Below, one piece after another: positions 14,413 to 21,920 of a stretch of DNA of 22,719 bases (the stretch's first letter is position 1; every line of letters starts with the position of its first letter). A program made the position numbers and the translations under genes. The notes below the pieces were generated by a model. The model saw nothing but the letters and a program-made list of their open reading frames with translations. It was not told the DNA's origin and ran no database searches. The stretch spans positions 1 through 22,719 of the forward strand of contig DATMBJ010000024.1 in NCBI GenBank assembly GCA_035559315.1, read 5' to 3'. The DNA comes from DATLZM01 sp035559315 (GTDB lineage Bacteria > Actinomycetota > UBA4738 > HRBIN12).

Positions 14413-15537
14413 GTGGGTGGGGGGCACGTCCGACTCGAGGGGCTCGTCAAGCGGTTCGGCGACGTGGTCGCGGTCGACGGGATCGACCTCGACGTCCCGG
14501 CCGGCGAGTTCTTCTCGCTCCTCGGCCCCTCGGGCTGCGGGAAGACCACGACGCTCCGGCTGATCGCGGGGTTCGAGCGGCCGACCGAGGGGCGGATCCT
14601 CCTGGACGGCGTGGACATGGCGAACACGCCGCCCCACAAGCGGAACGTGAACACCGTGTTCCAGAACTACGCGCTGTTCCCCCACCTCTCGGTCGAGGAG
14701 AACGTGGCGTTCGGGCTCCGCTACAAGGGGGTGACGAAGCAGGAGGCCCGGCGGAAGGTGGCCGAGGCGCTCGAGCTGGTCCGGCTCACGGGGTTCGAGC
14801 GCCGCCGTCCCTCCCAGCTCTCCGGGGGCCAGCAGCAGCGGGTGGCCCTGGCCCGGGCGCTGGTGCTGAACCCGGCGGTGCTCCTCCTGGACGAGCCCCT
14901 GGGCGCCCTCGACGCCAAGCTCCGGAAGGCGCTCCAGATCGAGCTCAAGGCCCTCCAGGAGGAGGTGGGGATCACGTTCGTCTACGTGACCCACGACCAG
15001 GAGGAGGCCCTCACGATGTCCGACCGGATCGCGGTCATGAGCAACGGCCGCGTGGAGCAGGTCGGGCCGCCCCACGAGGTCTACGAGGAGCCGGCCACCG
15101 CCTACGTCGCCGACTTCCTGGGGGTCTCGAACCTGATGTCCGCCACGGGCCAGGGGCCGGACCCCGCCGGCCGGTGCCGCGTCCGGCTCGGGGAGTTCGA
15201 GCTCGCCGCGGGCCAGGGCGACACCGACGCCCGGGGGGCGGTCCGGCTCTGCATCCGCCCCGAGCGGGTCCGGCTGGAGCCCGGGGGGACCACGGGGGAG
15301 AACCGCATCCCGGGGATGATCGAGCGGCTCGTGTACGTGGGCTCCACCATCCAGGTGATCGTGCATCTCGCCCCGGGCCACACGCTCCAGGCCTGGGTGC
15401 AGAACCAGGGGCAGGAGCTCCCGTGGCGGCAGGGCACGCCGGTCGCCGTGCACCTGCCGCCCGATGCCCTGCGGGTGCTCGTCGACACCTCGGAGGCCGC
15501 GCTCGGCGCCGAGACCGAGGCCGCCGTCGCCGGCTGA
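14413..15537 (+). CDS. potA: Spermidine/putrescine-type ABC transporter ATP-binding protein
   Basis: This 374-residue ATPase powers uptake by the permeases and binding protein encoded further along on the other strand. It has Walker A GPSGCGKTT (38-46), Q-loop Gln84 (VFQNYALFPH, typical of the PotA/CysA/MalK-like group), signature LSGGQ (136-140), Walker B LLLDEP (157-162), D-loop ALD and switch His194 (VTHDQEEA). The last ~130 residues form a TOBE-type regulatory domain (IRPERVRLEPGG, then RLVYVGSTIQVIVHL). The GTG start sits seven bases after TATCCT and has no ribosome site. The gene converges on potC, with only three bases between the stops (CTGAGGCTCAG, itself palindromic). Specificity beyond the polyamine/opine-type group cannot be read from the ATPase. 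Confidence 0.93.
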   Translation: MGGGHVRLEGLVKRFGDVVAVDGIDLDVPAGEFFSLLGPSGCGKTTTLRLIAGFERPTEGRILLDGVDMANTPPHKRNVNTVFQNYALFPHLSVEENVAFGLRYKGVTKQEARRKVAEALELVRLTGFERRRPSQLSGGQQQRVALARALVLNPAVLLLDEPLGALDAKLRKALQIELKALQEEVGITFVYVTHDQEEALTMSDRIAVMSNGRVEQVGPPHEVYEEPATAYVADFLGVSNLMSATGQGPDPAGRCRVRLGEFELAAGQGDTDARGAVRLCIRPERVRLEPGGTTGENRIPGMIERLVYVGSTIQVIVHLAPGHTLQAWVQNQGQELPWRQGTPVAVHLPPDALRVLVDTSEAALGAETEAAVAG

Positions 15538-15540
15538 GGC

Positions 15541-16485
15541 TCAGATCTCCAGGCGGGCGAAGTCCTCGACCGCCGAGCGCGCGCCGGCCTCGCGTCGCGC
15601 GATGAACCGCCGCTGGACCGCCACCGCGAGGCCGATCGCGGCGAGGGAGGTCACGAGCATCAGCGTCGCGAGGGCGTTCAGCGAGGGGCTGGGGGCGAGG
15701 CGGGCCGTGCTGTAGATCTTGATGGGGACCGTCTCGCACCCCTGGACGCAGAGGAAGGCGCTGATCACGAAGTCGTCGATCGCGATCGCGAACACGATCA
15801 TGAACGCCGCGAAGATCGCCGGGGCGAGGAGCGGGAGGAGCACCCGGCGGAGGGCCTCGGCCGGCGAGGCGCCGAGGTCCATCGCCGCCTCCTCGTAGTC
15901 CTTGCCGATTGCGAAGAGCCGGCCCCGCACCACGATCACGACGTAGCTGATGGAGAACGTGACCAGGCCGAGGACCTGGGTCGTGGTCCCGAACGTGATC
16001 GGCACGAACCGGCCGAAGAGCTGGTCGAACACGAGGAACAGCGACACCCCCATCACGATCTCCGGCGTGACCAGGGGGAAGAGCATCAGGAGGTTCGCGG
16101 CGCCCGAGCCGCGCCCCCGCCACCGGGCCAGGCCCAGGGCCAGGGCCACCCCGATCGGCGTGGCGACGAGCATCGTGAGCGTGGAGACCTCGAGGCTCTG
16201 CAGCAGCGCCTGGCGGAGCGACTCGTCGTGGAGGACGGAGAGCTCGGGGTCGTGGAGGTACCAGCGGAGCGACCAGCCCTGGAACGTGCTCCGCGAGCGG
16301 CCCTGGTTGAACCCGATCCGGATCGCCACCAGGACCGGCGCGATCGACCAGGCGAGGTAGAGCCAGGTCCAGAGGGCGAGGAAGCGGGGCCGGCCCCAGG
16401 GGTTGGCGAGCCAGGAGCGGAACCGCGCGACCGCGGAGGGCGCCCGCGCGGGGGCGGGGGGCGCGAGCGTCGTTCCCGCGCTCAC
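15541..16485 (-). CDS. potC: Spermidine/putrescine-type ABC transporter permease PotC
   Basis: This 314-residue inner-membrane permease has about six helices. The first is near FLALWTWLYLAWSIAPVLVAIRIGF. After it comes the MetI-type core with SLEVSTLTMLVATPIGVALALGLA, then the ATPase-contacting EAA loop EEAAMDLGASPAEALRRVLLPLL, and the DDFVISAFLCVQG segment typical of PotC. It forms the translocation pore with PotB. The start is GTG 16485, which overlaps the PotB stop (GTGA). The N-terminal ~20 residues are a low-complexity Ala/Pro stretch. It is the last gene of the potD-potB-potC operon. Confidence 0.92.
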   Translation of the reverse strand: MSAGTTLAPPAPARAPSAVARFRSWLANPWGRPRFLALWTWLYLAWSIAPVLVAIRIGFNQGRSRSTFQGWSLRWYLHDPELSVLHDESLRQALLQSLEVSTLTMLVATPIGVALALGLARWRGRGSGAANLLMLFPLVTPEIVMGVSLFLVFDQLFGRFVPITFGTTTQVLGLVTFSISYVVIVVRGRLFAIGKDYEEAAMDLGASPAEALRRVLLPLLAPAIFAAFMIVFAIAIDDFVISAFLCVQGCETVPIKIYSTARLAPSPSLNALATLMLVTSLAAIGLAVAVQRRFIARREAGARSAVEDFARLEI

Positions 16486-17435
16486 CGCCGCGCCTCCCGC
16501 GCGGCCCTGGCCACCGACAGGACGTAGTAGAGCATCAGCACGGCCACGAAGGCCGAGAGGAGCAACGTGAGCGACGCCCCCTGAGGCTGGCCGAACCGCG
16601 TGTGGAGGAACTGGTTGATGAAGTTCCCGAACATCGAGGTGTCGGGGTTCCCGGAGAGCAGGTCCGGCGTGTAGTAGTCGCCGAACATCGGGAGCATGAT
16701 GATCACGGTCGCCGCGAGGAGCCCCTGTCGGGAGAGGGGCAGGGTCACGCGGAGGAAGGTCCGGGCCGGGCTGGCGCCGAGGTCGCGGGCGGCCTCGATG
16801 TGGCTCCGGTCGATCCGGTCGAGCGCCGCGTAGAGCGGCAGGATGAAGTACGGGATGTAGCCGTACACGAGCCCCAGGACCACCGCGATGGGGTCGCCCG
16901 CGAGCCAGTTCCTCGGCTCGGGCAGCACGTGCAGGAACGTGAGCACCCGGTTCACGTAGCCCTCGGTCTGGAGGAGGTTCACCCAGGCCAGCATCCGCAT
17001 CAGGTAGCTCATCCAGAACGGCGCGATCAGCAGCACGAGCAAGAGCACCTTCCGCCGCCCGGCGTGGCGGGCGATGTAGTAGGCGACCGGGTACCCGATC
17101 AGGATGCAGAGGACGGTGGCGACGAAGACGTAGGCCACGGTCCGCACGAAGACCGGCTGGAGGTTGGGGAAGAGCGGCGGCGGGTGCCCCAGGAGGCTGT
17201 CGGTCACCTGCCGGAGCGTCGAGGCGTCCCAGCTCCCCGGCCACCAGGCGGGCACCGGCTGCCCGAGGATCGGGTCCAGGCCCCCCATGGCGACCGCCAC
17301 CACCGCGTAGAAGGGGGTGACGAACAGGACCAGGAGCCACGCGATCCCGGGCGCGGCGAACGCCGGCCAGTACCAGCGGCGCTCGCCGACCACGCCCGCG
17401 TCGCGGCCCGCCACGCCCGCCTCGCGGCCCGCCAC
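16482..17435 (-). CDS. potB: Spermidine/putrescine-type ABC transporter permease PotB
   Basis: This 317-residue permease is the partner of PotC. It begins with a short repeated segment (VAGREAG, VAGRDAG) followed by WYWPAFAAPGIAWLLVLFVTPFYAVV (TM1), then a periplasmic loop rich in Trp and Pro, the core helices, and the EAA loop IEAARDLGASPARTFLRVTLPL. The FGDYYTPDLLSG segment is typical of PotB. Start GTG 17435 is chosen because GGGGAGG lies about eight bases upstream; GTG 17444 would have no spacing to that site, and in-frame GTGs at 17414 and 17393 would remove the repeats. It lies 57 bases after potD. Confidence 0.92.
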   Translation of the reverse strand: MAGREAGVAGRDAGVVGERRWYWPAFAAPGIAWLLVLFVTPFYAVVAVAMGGLDPILGQPVPAWWPGSWDASTLRQVTDSLLGHPPPLFPNLQPVFVRTVAYVFVATVLCILIGYPVAYYIARHAGRRKVLLLVLLIAPFWMSYLMRMLAWVNLLQTEGYVNRVLTFLHVLPEPRNWLAGDPIAVVLGLVYGYIPYFILPLYAALDRIDRSHIEAARDLGASPARTFLRVTLPLSRQGLLAATVIIMLPMFGDYYTPDLLSGNPDTSMFGNFINQFLHTRFGQPQGASLTLLLSAFVAVLMLYYVLSVARAAREARR

Positions 17436-17438
17436 GCG
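17391..17438 (-). repeat. 21-bp tandem repeat at the potB N-terminus
   Basis: Two adjacent 21-base units (17391-17411 and 17412-17432, one mismatch) and a partial third (17433-17438) encode a seven-residue repeat, VAG-R-[ED]-AG, at the start of PotB. The period is a multiple of three, so copy changes would keep the frame. Confidence 0.75.
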
Positions 17439-17492
17439 CCTCACCTCCCCGCGGGCGGGGGCGTCGCGCCCGGATCCTCGCGGCGGTCCGCC

Positions 17493-18800
17493 TCAGCCAC
17501 CCGCCTTGACGGTCGCGAACGCGTTCTGCCAGAGCTGGTCCGCCTCGGCCGGGAGCCCGACGTGGCGGAGGCCGACCTCGAAGTCCTCGGGGTAGACCAC
17601 CGCGGTGGCGAGCGTGTCCAGCACGTAGCCGTCGACCCAGCCCTTCTCGTTCCAGGGCCCGAGGAGCGCCTCGGGGTCCACCCGGTTCTGGGGCGGCTGG
17701 TAGCCGACCCAGCTGAAGTTCTTCATCGCGACCTTGAAGTCGCAGTAGTAGTTCAGGAAATGGTGCGCGAGGACGGGGTTCCGCGCGTTCCGCGGGATCG
17801 CCAGGCAGTCGTTCCCGACCGTGCCCCCCGCGGGGCCGCGCCCCGGCCAGTAGTACCGGGCCACCCGGGGGTCGGAGCCGGCGGGGAAGTAGTAGGGGGT
17901 CGCCACCATGTCCCCCGACCAAGCCTGGTGGAGCCCGAAGACGCCCTCCGGCAGCTTCGCGTAGGCGCCGTCGATCGTGAACCGGAGGTCGACCAGGTCC
18001 ACCAGCTGCAGGAGGTCGTCCTGGGCGGTCTGGATCGCCGCGGGGTCCTGGGTGTTCACGTCCTTGATCCCGTTGCGCAGGAGCCCCACGGTGAGCGCCT
18101 CCCGGTAGTCGTCGTACAGCCCGACGATCCCGCGGAGGTCCTCGTTCCAGTACACGTCGTAGGGGTTCTCCATCGCCTCCAGGTCGGCCACCTCCATCGG
18201 GACCATGTCGACCCGCCAGCCGATCCCCGTGTGGTAGATCGTGTACGGCACGGTGTAGCGGGATCCCTTGTCGTAGAAGGGGTCCCGGAGCGAGGGCCAG
18301 ACGTTCTCCAGGTTCGGCAGGTAGGAGTGGTTCAGGGGCTGGAGGAGCTTCCGCGCCACGAGCCCGGGGACCACGTCGATCGTGGGGAAGAACACGTCGA
18401 AGTCGGCCTCGCCGGTCTCGATCTTCGAGATCGCCTCCTCCATGTTGTAGAAAGTGACGTACTCCCACTCCACCCCGTACAGCTCGCCGAAGTCGTTGAG
18501 CACCCGCTTCCAGAAGTAGTCGGCCCAGTTGAAGATCCGCAGGGGGCCGGCCTCCGGGTCGAGCCCGTCGGCGATGGGCGGGTTGTCGTCGAAGATCTGG
18601 AGCTCGACCGGGTTGTCCGGGGTCCCCACCCGGAGCTCCGGGGTCTCCTCGCCGCCCTCGCCGCCCGCGGTCGGCCTCCCCCCGCAGGCTGCGAGGATCG
18701 CCGCCGCCGAGGGGAGCGCCACGCCCGCGGCGGTGCGCCGGAGGAACTCCCGGCGGCTCATCCGGAGCCGGCCCCAGCGTTCGGCCGGGTGTCGAAGCAT
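17493..18800 (-). CDS. potD: Spermidine/putrescine-type substrate-binding lipoprotein, Tat-exported
   Basis: This 435-residue extracytoplasmic binding protein feeds PotABC. The signal peptide has a twin-arginine motif (SRREFLRR, 15-22) and a lipobox (LAAC, Cys39), so it is probably exported folded by Tat and then lipidated. The mature protein begins after a Gly/Glu linker; IFNWADYF (89-96), GEADFDVFFPT and YTIYHTGIGW are typical of PotD/PotF. Likely ligand contacts are Trp92 and Tyr95, the acidic Asp231/Glu234 in DDYREA, and Trp294/Asp297 in AWSGD, consistent with a cationic amine ligand. The ATG has GGAGGAGGGGG just upstream. It heads the potD-potB-potC operon. Spermidine, putrescine or a betaine-like ligand are all possible. 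Confidence 0.93.
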   Translation of the reverse strand: MLRHPAERWGRLRMSRREFLRRTAAGVALPSAAAILAACGGRPTAGGEGGEETPELRVGTPDNPVELQIFDDNPPIADGLDPEAGPLRIFNWADYFWKRVLNDFGELYGVEWEYVTFYNMEEAISKIETGEADFDVFFPTIDVVPGLVARKLLQPLNHSYLPNLENVWPSLRDPFYDKGSRYTVPYTIYHTGIGWRVDMVPMEVADLEAMENPYDVYWNEDLRGIVGLYDDYREALTVGLLRNGIKDVNTQDPAAIQTAQDDLLQLVDLVDLRFTIDGAYAKLPEGVFGLHQAWSGDMVATPYYFPAGSDPRVARYYWPGRGPAGGTVGNDCLAIPRNARNPVLAHHFLNYYCDFKVAMKNFSWVGYQPPQNRVDPEALLGPWNEKGWVDGYVLDTLATAVVYPEDFEVGLRHVGLPAEADQLWQNAFATVKAGG

Positions 18801-18820
18801 GGCGTCCCCCTCCTCCCCGT

Positions 18821-18836
18821 TTGAGCGTCCGTTCAG
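18821..18836. promoter_or_regulatory. Operator-like inverted repeat upstream of potD
   Basis: On the minus strand this reads CTGAAC-GGAC-GCTCAA, closely matching the repeat at the aldehyde dehydrogenase promoter (CTGAAC-GACG-GTTCAG). It lies just after the potD -10 box, over the expected transcription start. Confidence 0.55.
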
Positions 18837-18841
18837 CCCGC

Positions 18842-18870
18842 TAGCTACCACAGGCTCCACCGTGGCGCAA
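18842..18870 (-). promoter_or_regulatory. Promoter of the potD operon
   Basis: On the minus strand, TTGCGC (18870-18865) and TAGCTA (18847-18842) are separated by 17 bases. This predicts transcription start near 18835 and a leader of about 35 bases with a strong ribosome site. Confidence 0.5.
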
Positions 18871-18928
18871 GCGTCCTGACGTCAAGGGATACGGGCGAGG
18901 GGGCGTCTCGGGTTCGCACCTCGGTCGA

Positions 18929-18958
18929 GGTTTGAATCGTCGTTCGAACCGCTATGCT
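18929..18958 (+). promoter_or_regulatory. Operator and -10 box of the crotonase operon
   Basis: GGTTTGAA-TCGTCG-TTCGAACC (18929-18950, 7 of 8 paired) covers the -35 region. TATGCT (18953-18958) follows, eight bases before GTG 18967. The core TTGAAT-CGTC-GTTCGA has the same centre and layout as the repeats at the aldehyde dehydrogenase and potD promoters. The layout suggests a leaderless transcript under repression. Confidence 0.55.
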
Positions 18959-18966
18959 ACGGGCCC

Positions 18967-19788
18967 GTGGGCTCCCCGGACGTGCTGCTGATCGAGGACC
19001 TGGGCCCGGTCAGGCGGCTCACGATGAACCGGCCCGAGGTCCTGAACGCGCTGAACGGCGAGCTCCTCGAGGCCCTCTCCCGGGCCCTCGACGAAGCGGC
19101 CCGGGACGGGGCGGTCCGGGTGGTGGTCCTGCGCGGGGCCGGCCGGGCCTTCTGCTCCGGCTACGACCTCTCCGAGGACGCCGAGCACGGCGAGCTCGAC
19201 GCGGCCGGCTGGTACGAGGCGCTCCGGCGGGACACCGAGCGGATGCTCGCGATCTGGGACCACCCCAAGCCGGTGATCGCGCAGGTCCACGGCTACTGCC
19301 TGGCGGGGGGCGCGGACCTCATGCTCGCCTGCGACCTCGCGGTGGCCTCGGACGACGCGCGCTTCGGCTACGTGGACATCCGCTTCGGCTCGGGGGTGGT
19401 GACGATGCTGCTCCCCTGGGTGGTGGGGGTCCGCAAGGCGAAGGAGCTCCTGTTCACCGGGGAGGACCGGATCCCCGCCGAGGAGGCGCTCCGGATCGGT
19501 CTGGTGAACCGGGTGGTCCCCGCCGATCGCCTGGACGAGGAGGTGCTGGCGCTCGCCGGGGAGATCGCGAAGAACGAGCCGTTCGTGATCTCGATGACGA
19601 AGCGGGCCGTGAACCGGGCCTGGGAGCTCGCGGGGCTGCGGGAGGCGCTCGCCGCCAACACCGAGATCGACGCGCTGATCGAGGCCGCCAACCTCCCCCA
19701 GCGGGAGGAGTTCCGCCGGATCACGTTGGAGCGCGGGCTCAAGGCCGCGATCGCCTGGCGCGACGCCCGCTTCCGCGGGGAGACGTGA
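18967..19788 (+). CDS. Enoyl-CoA hydratase/isomerase (crotonase) family protein
   Basis: This 273-residue cytoplasmic enzyme acts on an acyl-CoA thioester. The crotonase oxyanion hole is visible in FCSGYDL (62-68) and in CLAGGADL (111-118, Gly114). In rat enoyl-CoA hydratase the two catalytic residues are Glu144 and Glu164; at the aligned positions here there is Asp117 (GGADL) and Asp137 (GYVDIRFG). The enzyme may therefore be a variant hydratase, isomerase or hydrolase. The C-terminal ~80 residues carry the usual helical trimer region (EALRIGLVNRVVPADRL, then a long helix). The GTG follows a TATGCT box by eight bases. The acyl-CoA synthetase gene overlaps its stop (GTGA), so both act in one pathway. 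The acyl-CoA substrate is unknown. Confidence 0.9.
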   Translation: MGSPDVLLIEDLGPVRRLTMNRPEVLNALNGELLEALSRALDEAARDGAVRVVVLRGAGRAFCSGYDLSEDAEHGELDAAGWYEALRRDTERMLAIWDHPKPVIAQVHGYCLAGGADLMLACDLAVASDDARFGYVDIRFGSGVVTMLLPWVVGVRKAKELLFTGEDRIPAEEALRIGLVNRVVPADRLDEEVLALAGEIAKNEPFVISMTKRAVNRAWELAGLREALAANTEIDALIEAANLPQREEFRRITLERGLKAAIAWRDARFRGET

Positions 19789-21920
19789 ACGCCGTCCGCA
19801 ACCGGCGGCCGGGCGGCGTCGGCGCGGCCCGGCTCCGCGCGCTGCTCGCGCCCCGGACCATCGCGATCGTCGGGGCCTCGGAGGCCGCGGACTCCTGGGC
19901 GCCGGAGTTCCGCCGGAGCCTCGAGCACGTGGGGTTCCGCGGCCGGCTCTACCCGGTGAACCCCAAGTACGACGAGGTCTGGGGCCGACCCTGCTACCGC
20001 TCGATCCTCGAGGTCCCGGCCCGGGTCGACCTGGCGGTCGTCCTGGTCCCGGCCCGGGTGGCGGTCGGGGTGGTCGAGGAGTGCGGCCGGGCCGGGGTCC
20101 GGGGCGCGATGGTGGTCTCGAGCGGGTTCGCCGAGGCCGGGCCCGAGGGCCGCGAGCTCCAGGAGCAGCTGGCCCGGACGGCCCGCGCCCACCGGCTCCC
20201 GGTCCTCGGGCCGAACGTCGAGGGGTTCGTCAACCACGTGGACCGCGCGGCCCCCTACGGCACGACGCCGCCCCCGGACCCGGCCCCGGGCGGGATCGCG
20301 GTGATCTCGCAGAGCGGGACCGTGGCCTGGACCATGGGGCAGATGGCCTCGGACCGGGGGCTCGGCCTGCGGATCCTGGTCGGGGTGGGGAACGAGGCCG
20401 TCCTGGGCCTGGGGGACCTGCTGGCCTGGGCGGCGGCGGACCCGAGCACCGAGCTCGTGTGCGCGTACCTCGAGACCGTCCGGGACGCGGCGGCGATCGC
20501 GCGGGGGCTCCGGGCGCTCCGGGCGGCGGGGAAGCCCGCGGTGGTCTGCGCGCCGGCCGGGAGGAGCGAGGCGGCCCGCCGCGCGATCGTCGCCCACACC
20601 GGCGCGCTCGCCGGTGACGCGGCCCTCCGCGACGCGTGGCTCCGGGGGAACGGCGCGGTGCTCGTGGAGGACCCGGTCGCGATGTTCGAGGCGGCCGTGC
20701 TCCTCTCCCACCACCGGCGGCTCCGGACGCGGGGCATCGCGGCCGCGTTCCAGTCCGGCGGGGCCTGCACGCTGTTCGCGGAGGCCGCCGGCGCGGCCGG
20801 CCTCGAGCTGCCGGCGTTCGCGCCGGCCACGCGGCGGAGGCTCCGGCGGGCGCTCCCGGACTTCGCGGGGGAGAACAACCCCCTGGACGTGACCGGCCAG
20901 GCCGCGGTGGAGACCGAGCGCTACGTCGCGGCGCTCGAGGCCCTGGCCGCCGACCCCGCGATCGGGCTCGTCGGGTTCGACGCCTTCCCGCCGCGGCTCC
21001 CGGGGGAGGAGGTGTGGGCGGAGCCCGTCCTGCGGCGGGTCCGCGAGCTCCAACGGGAGACCGGGGTCCGCTTCTGCTCGATCGCGATGAGCCCGCTCGC
21101 GTACTCGGCGGAGGCCAAGGCCTTCGTCCGGGGCGCGGGGATCCCGTTCCTCCAGGGCCACCGGGCGTCGGCCGCCGCGCTCCGGGCCCTCGTCGACCTC
21201 CAGGACACGGGGGAGCGGGCGGTGGGCGGCGTGCGGCCGCATCCGAACCGGCGGGCGGCGCTCGCGGTGCTGCGGGGGGCGGCGGGCCCGCTGGACGAGG
21301 TCCGGGCGGGGAGGATCCTCGAGCTGTACGGGGTGCGGCGGCCCCGGCAGCGGCTGGTCCGGACGCCAGAGGAGGCGGCCCGGGCGGCCCGGGACATCGG
21401 CGGGCCCGTGGCGGTGAAGGCCGCCGCCGCCGAGCTCCCCCACAAGGCGAAGCTGGGCGCGGTCCGGCTGGGGCTCCGGGGGGACGGGGCGGTGGCCCGG
21501 GCCGCCCAAGAGGTCCTCGAGGCGGCCCGGGCGGCGGGGGCACGCGATCCGCGGGTGCTGGTGCAGGCGATGGCCGCGGGGTCCCCGGTCCTCGTGGGCG
21601 CCGTGGTGGACGAACGGTTCGGGCCGGCGATCACCGTCCGGCCCGGCGGGGAGCTCGCCGAGGCCGGGGAGGCCGCGTTCGCCGCCTGCCCCCTGACGCC
21701 GGCCCAGGCCGAGGCCTTCGTCCGGTCCCAGGCCGCTCGCTGCGGGCTGGACCCCGCCCGCCACGACCTCCGGGCCGTGGCGCGCGCGGTGCGCGCGGTC
21801 TCCTGGGCGGCGCACGATCTGCGCGGACGGCTCGCCTCGCTCGAGGCCAACCCGCTCCTCGTCGGACGGCGGGGGGCGGTGGCCGTGGACGCCCTGGCCG
21901 AGGCGAGGCCCCCGCGGTGA
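19785..21920 (+). CDS. ADP-forming (NDP-forming) acyl-CoA synthetase, fused alpha-beta
   Basis: This 711-residue enzyme should interconvert a carboxylic acid, CoA and ATP with an acyl-CoA, ADP and phosphate. The alpha part (about 15-475) starts with a CoA-binding Rossmann domain (IAIVGAS, YPVNPKYDEVWG, VSSGFAEAG, GPNVEGFVN). A succinyl-CoA-ligase-like domain follows (ISQSGTVA, then the phospho-histidine His271 in VAHTGALAGD, then NNPLDVTG). The beta part (about 485-711) is an ATP-grasp domain: GPVAVKAAAAELPHKAKLGAVRLGL, VQAMAAGSPVLVGAVVDERFGP and LEANPLLV. The usual GPNC is GPNV here. The GTG start overlaps the crotonase stop; the next transporter gene overlaps its own stop. The acid substrate is unknown. 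Confidence 0.92.
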   Translation: MNAVRNRRPGGVGAARLRALLAPRTIAIVGASEAADSWAPEFRRSLEHVGFRGRLYPVNPKYDEVWGRPCYRSILEVPARVDLAVVLVPARVAVGVVEECGRAGVRGAMVVSSGFAEAGPEGRELQEQLARTARAHRLPVLGPNVEGFVNHVDRAAPYGTTPPPDPAPGGIAVISQSGTVAWTMGQMASDRGLGLRILVGVGNEAVLGLGDLLAWAAADPSTELVCAYLETVRDAAAIARGLRALRAAGKPAVVCAPAGRSEAARRAIVAHTGALAGDAALRDAWLRGNGAVLVEDPVAMFEAAVLLSHHRRLRTRGIAAAFQSGGACTLFAEAAGAAGLELPAFAPATRRRLRRALPDFAGENNPLDVTGQAAVETERYVAALEALAADPAIGLVGFDAFPPRLPGEEVWAEPVLRRVRELQRETGVRFCSIAMSPLAYSAEAKAFVRGAGIPFLQGHRASAAALRALVDLQDTGERAVGGVRPHPNRRAALAVLRGAAGPLDEVRAGRILELYGVRRPRQRLVRTPEEAARAARDIGGPVAVKAAAAELPHKAKLGAVRLGLRGDGAVARAAQEVLEAARAAGARDPRVLVQAMAAGSPVLVGAVVDERFGPAITVRPGGELAEAGEAAFAACPLTPAQAEAFVRSQAARCGLDPARHDLRAVARAVRAVSWAAHDLRGRLASLEANPLLVGRRGAVAVDALAEARPPR

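Noticed and set aside
11919..14654. Long 911-codon minus frame containing the alpha/beta hydrolase
   Set aside because: The upstream two-thirds is antisense to the aldehyde dehydrogenase and is low complexity; the hydrolase homology begins after ATG 12803.
15534..15544. CTGAGGCTCAG palindrome as a terminator between potA and potC
   Set aside because: Five-base arms with a one-base loop cannot form a stable hairpin, and there is no T-run; it mostly reflects the two facing stop codons.
17391..17438. CRISPR-like repeat
   Set aside because: The units are directly adjacent with no spacers, lie inside the potB coding frame, and encode a simple seven-residue repeat.
15541..18468. Single 975-codon minus-strand frame spanning potC to potD, suggesting a fused transporter
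   Set aside because: Only the part below 16485 is the potC reading frame. Upstream it runs out of frame through potB and potD, which have their own frames, starts and motifs.
18954..21920. Single 988-codon plus frame suggesting a crotonase-synthetase fusion
   Set aside because: The first ~277 codons are out of frame with the crotonase and lack motifs. The synthetase starts at GTG 19785 with a normal GTGA overlap, so these are two proteins.
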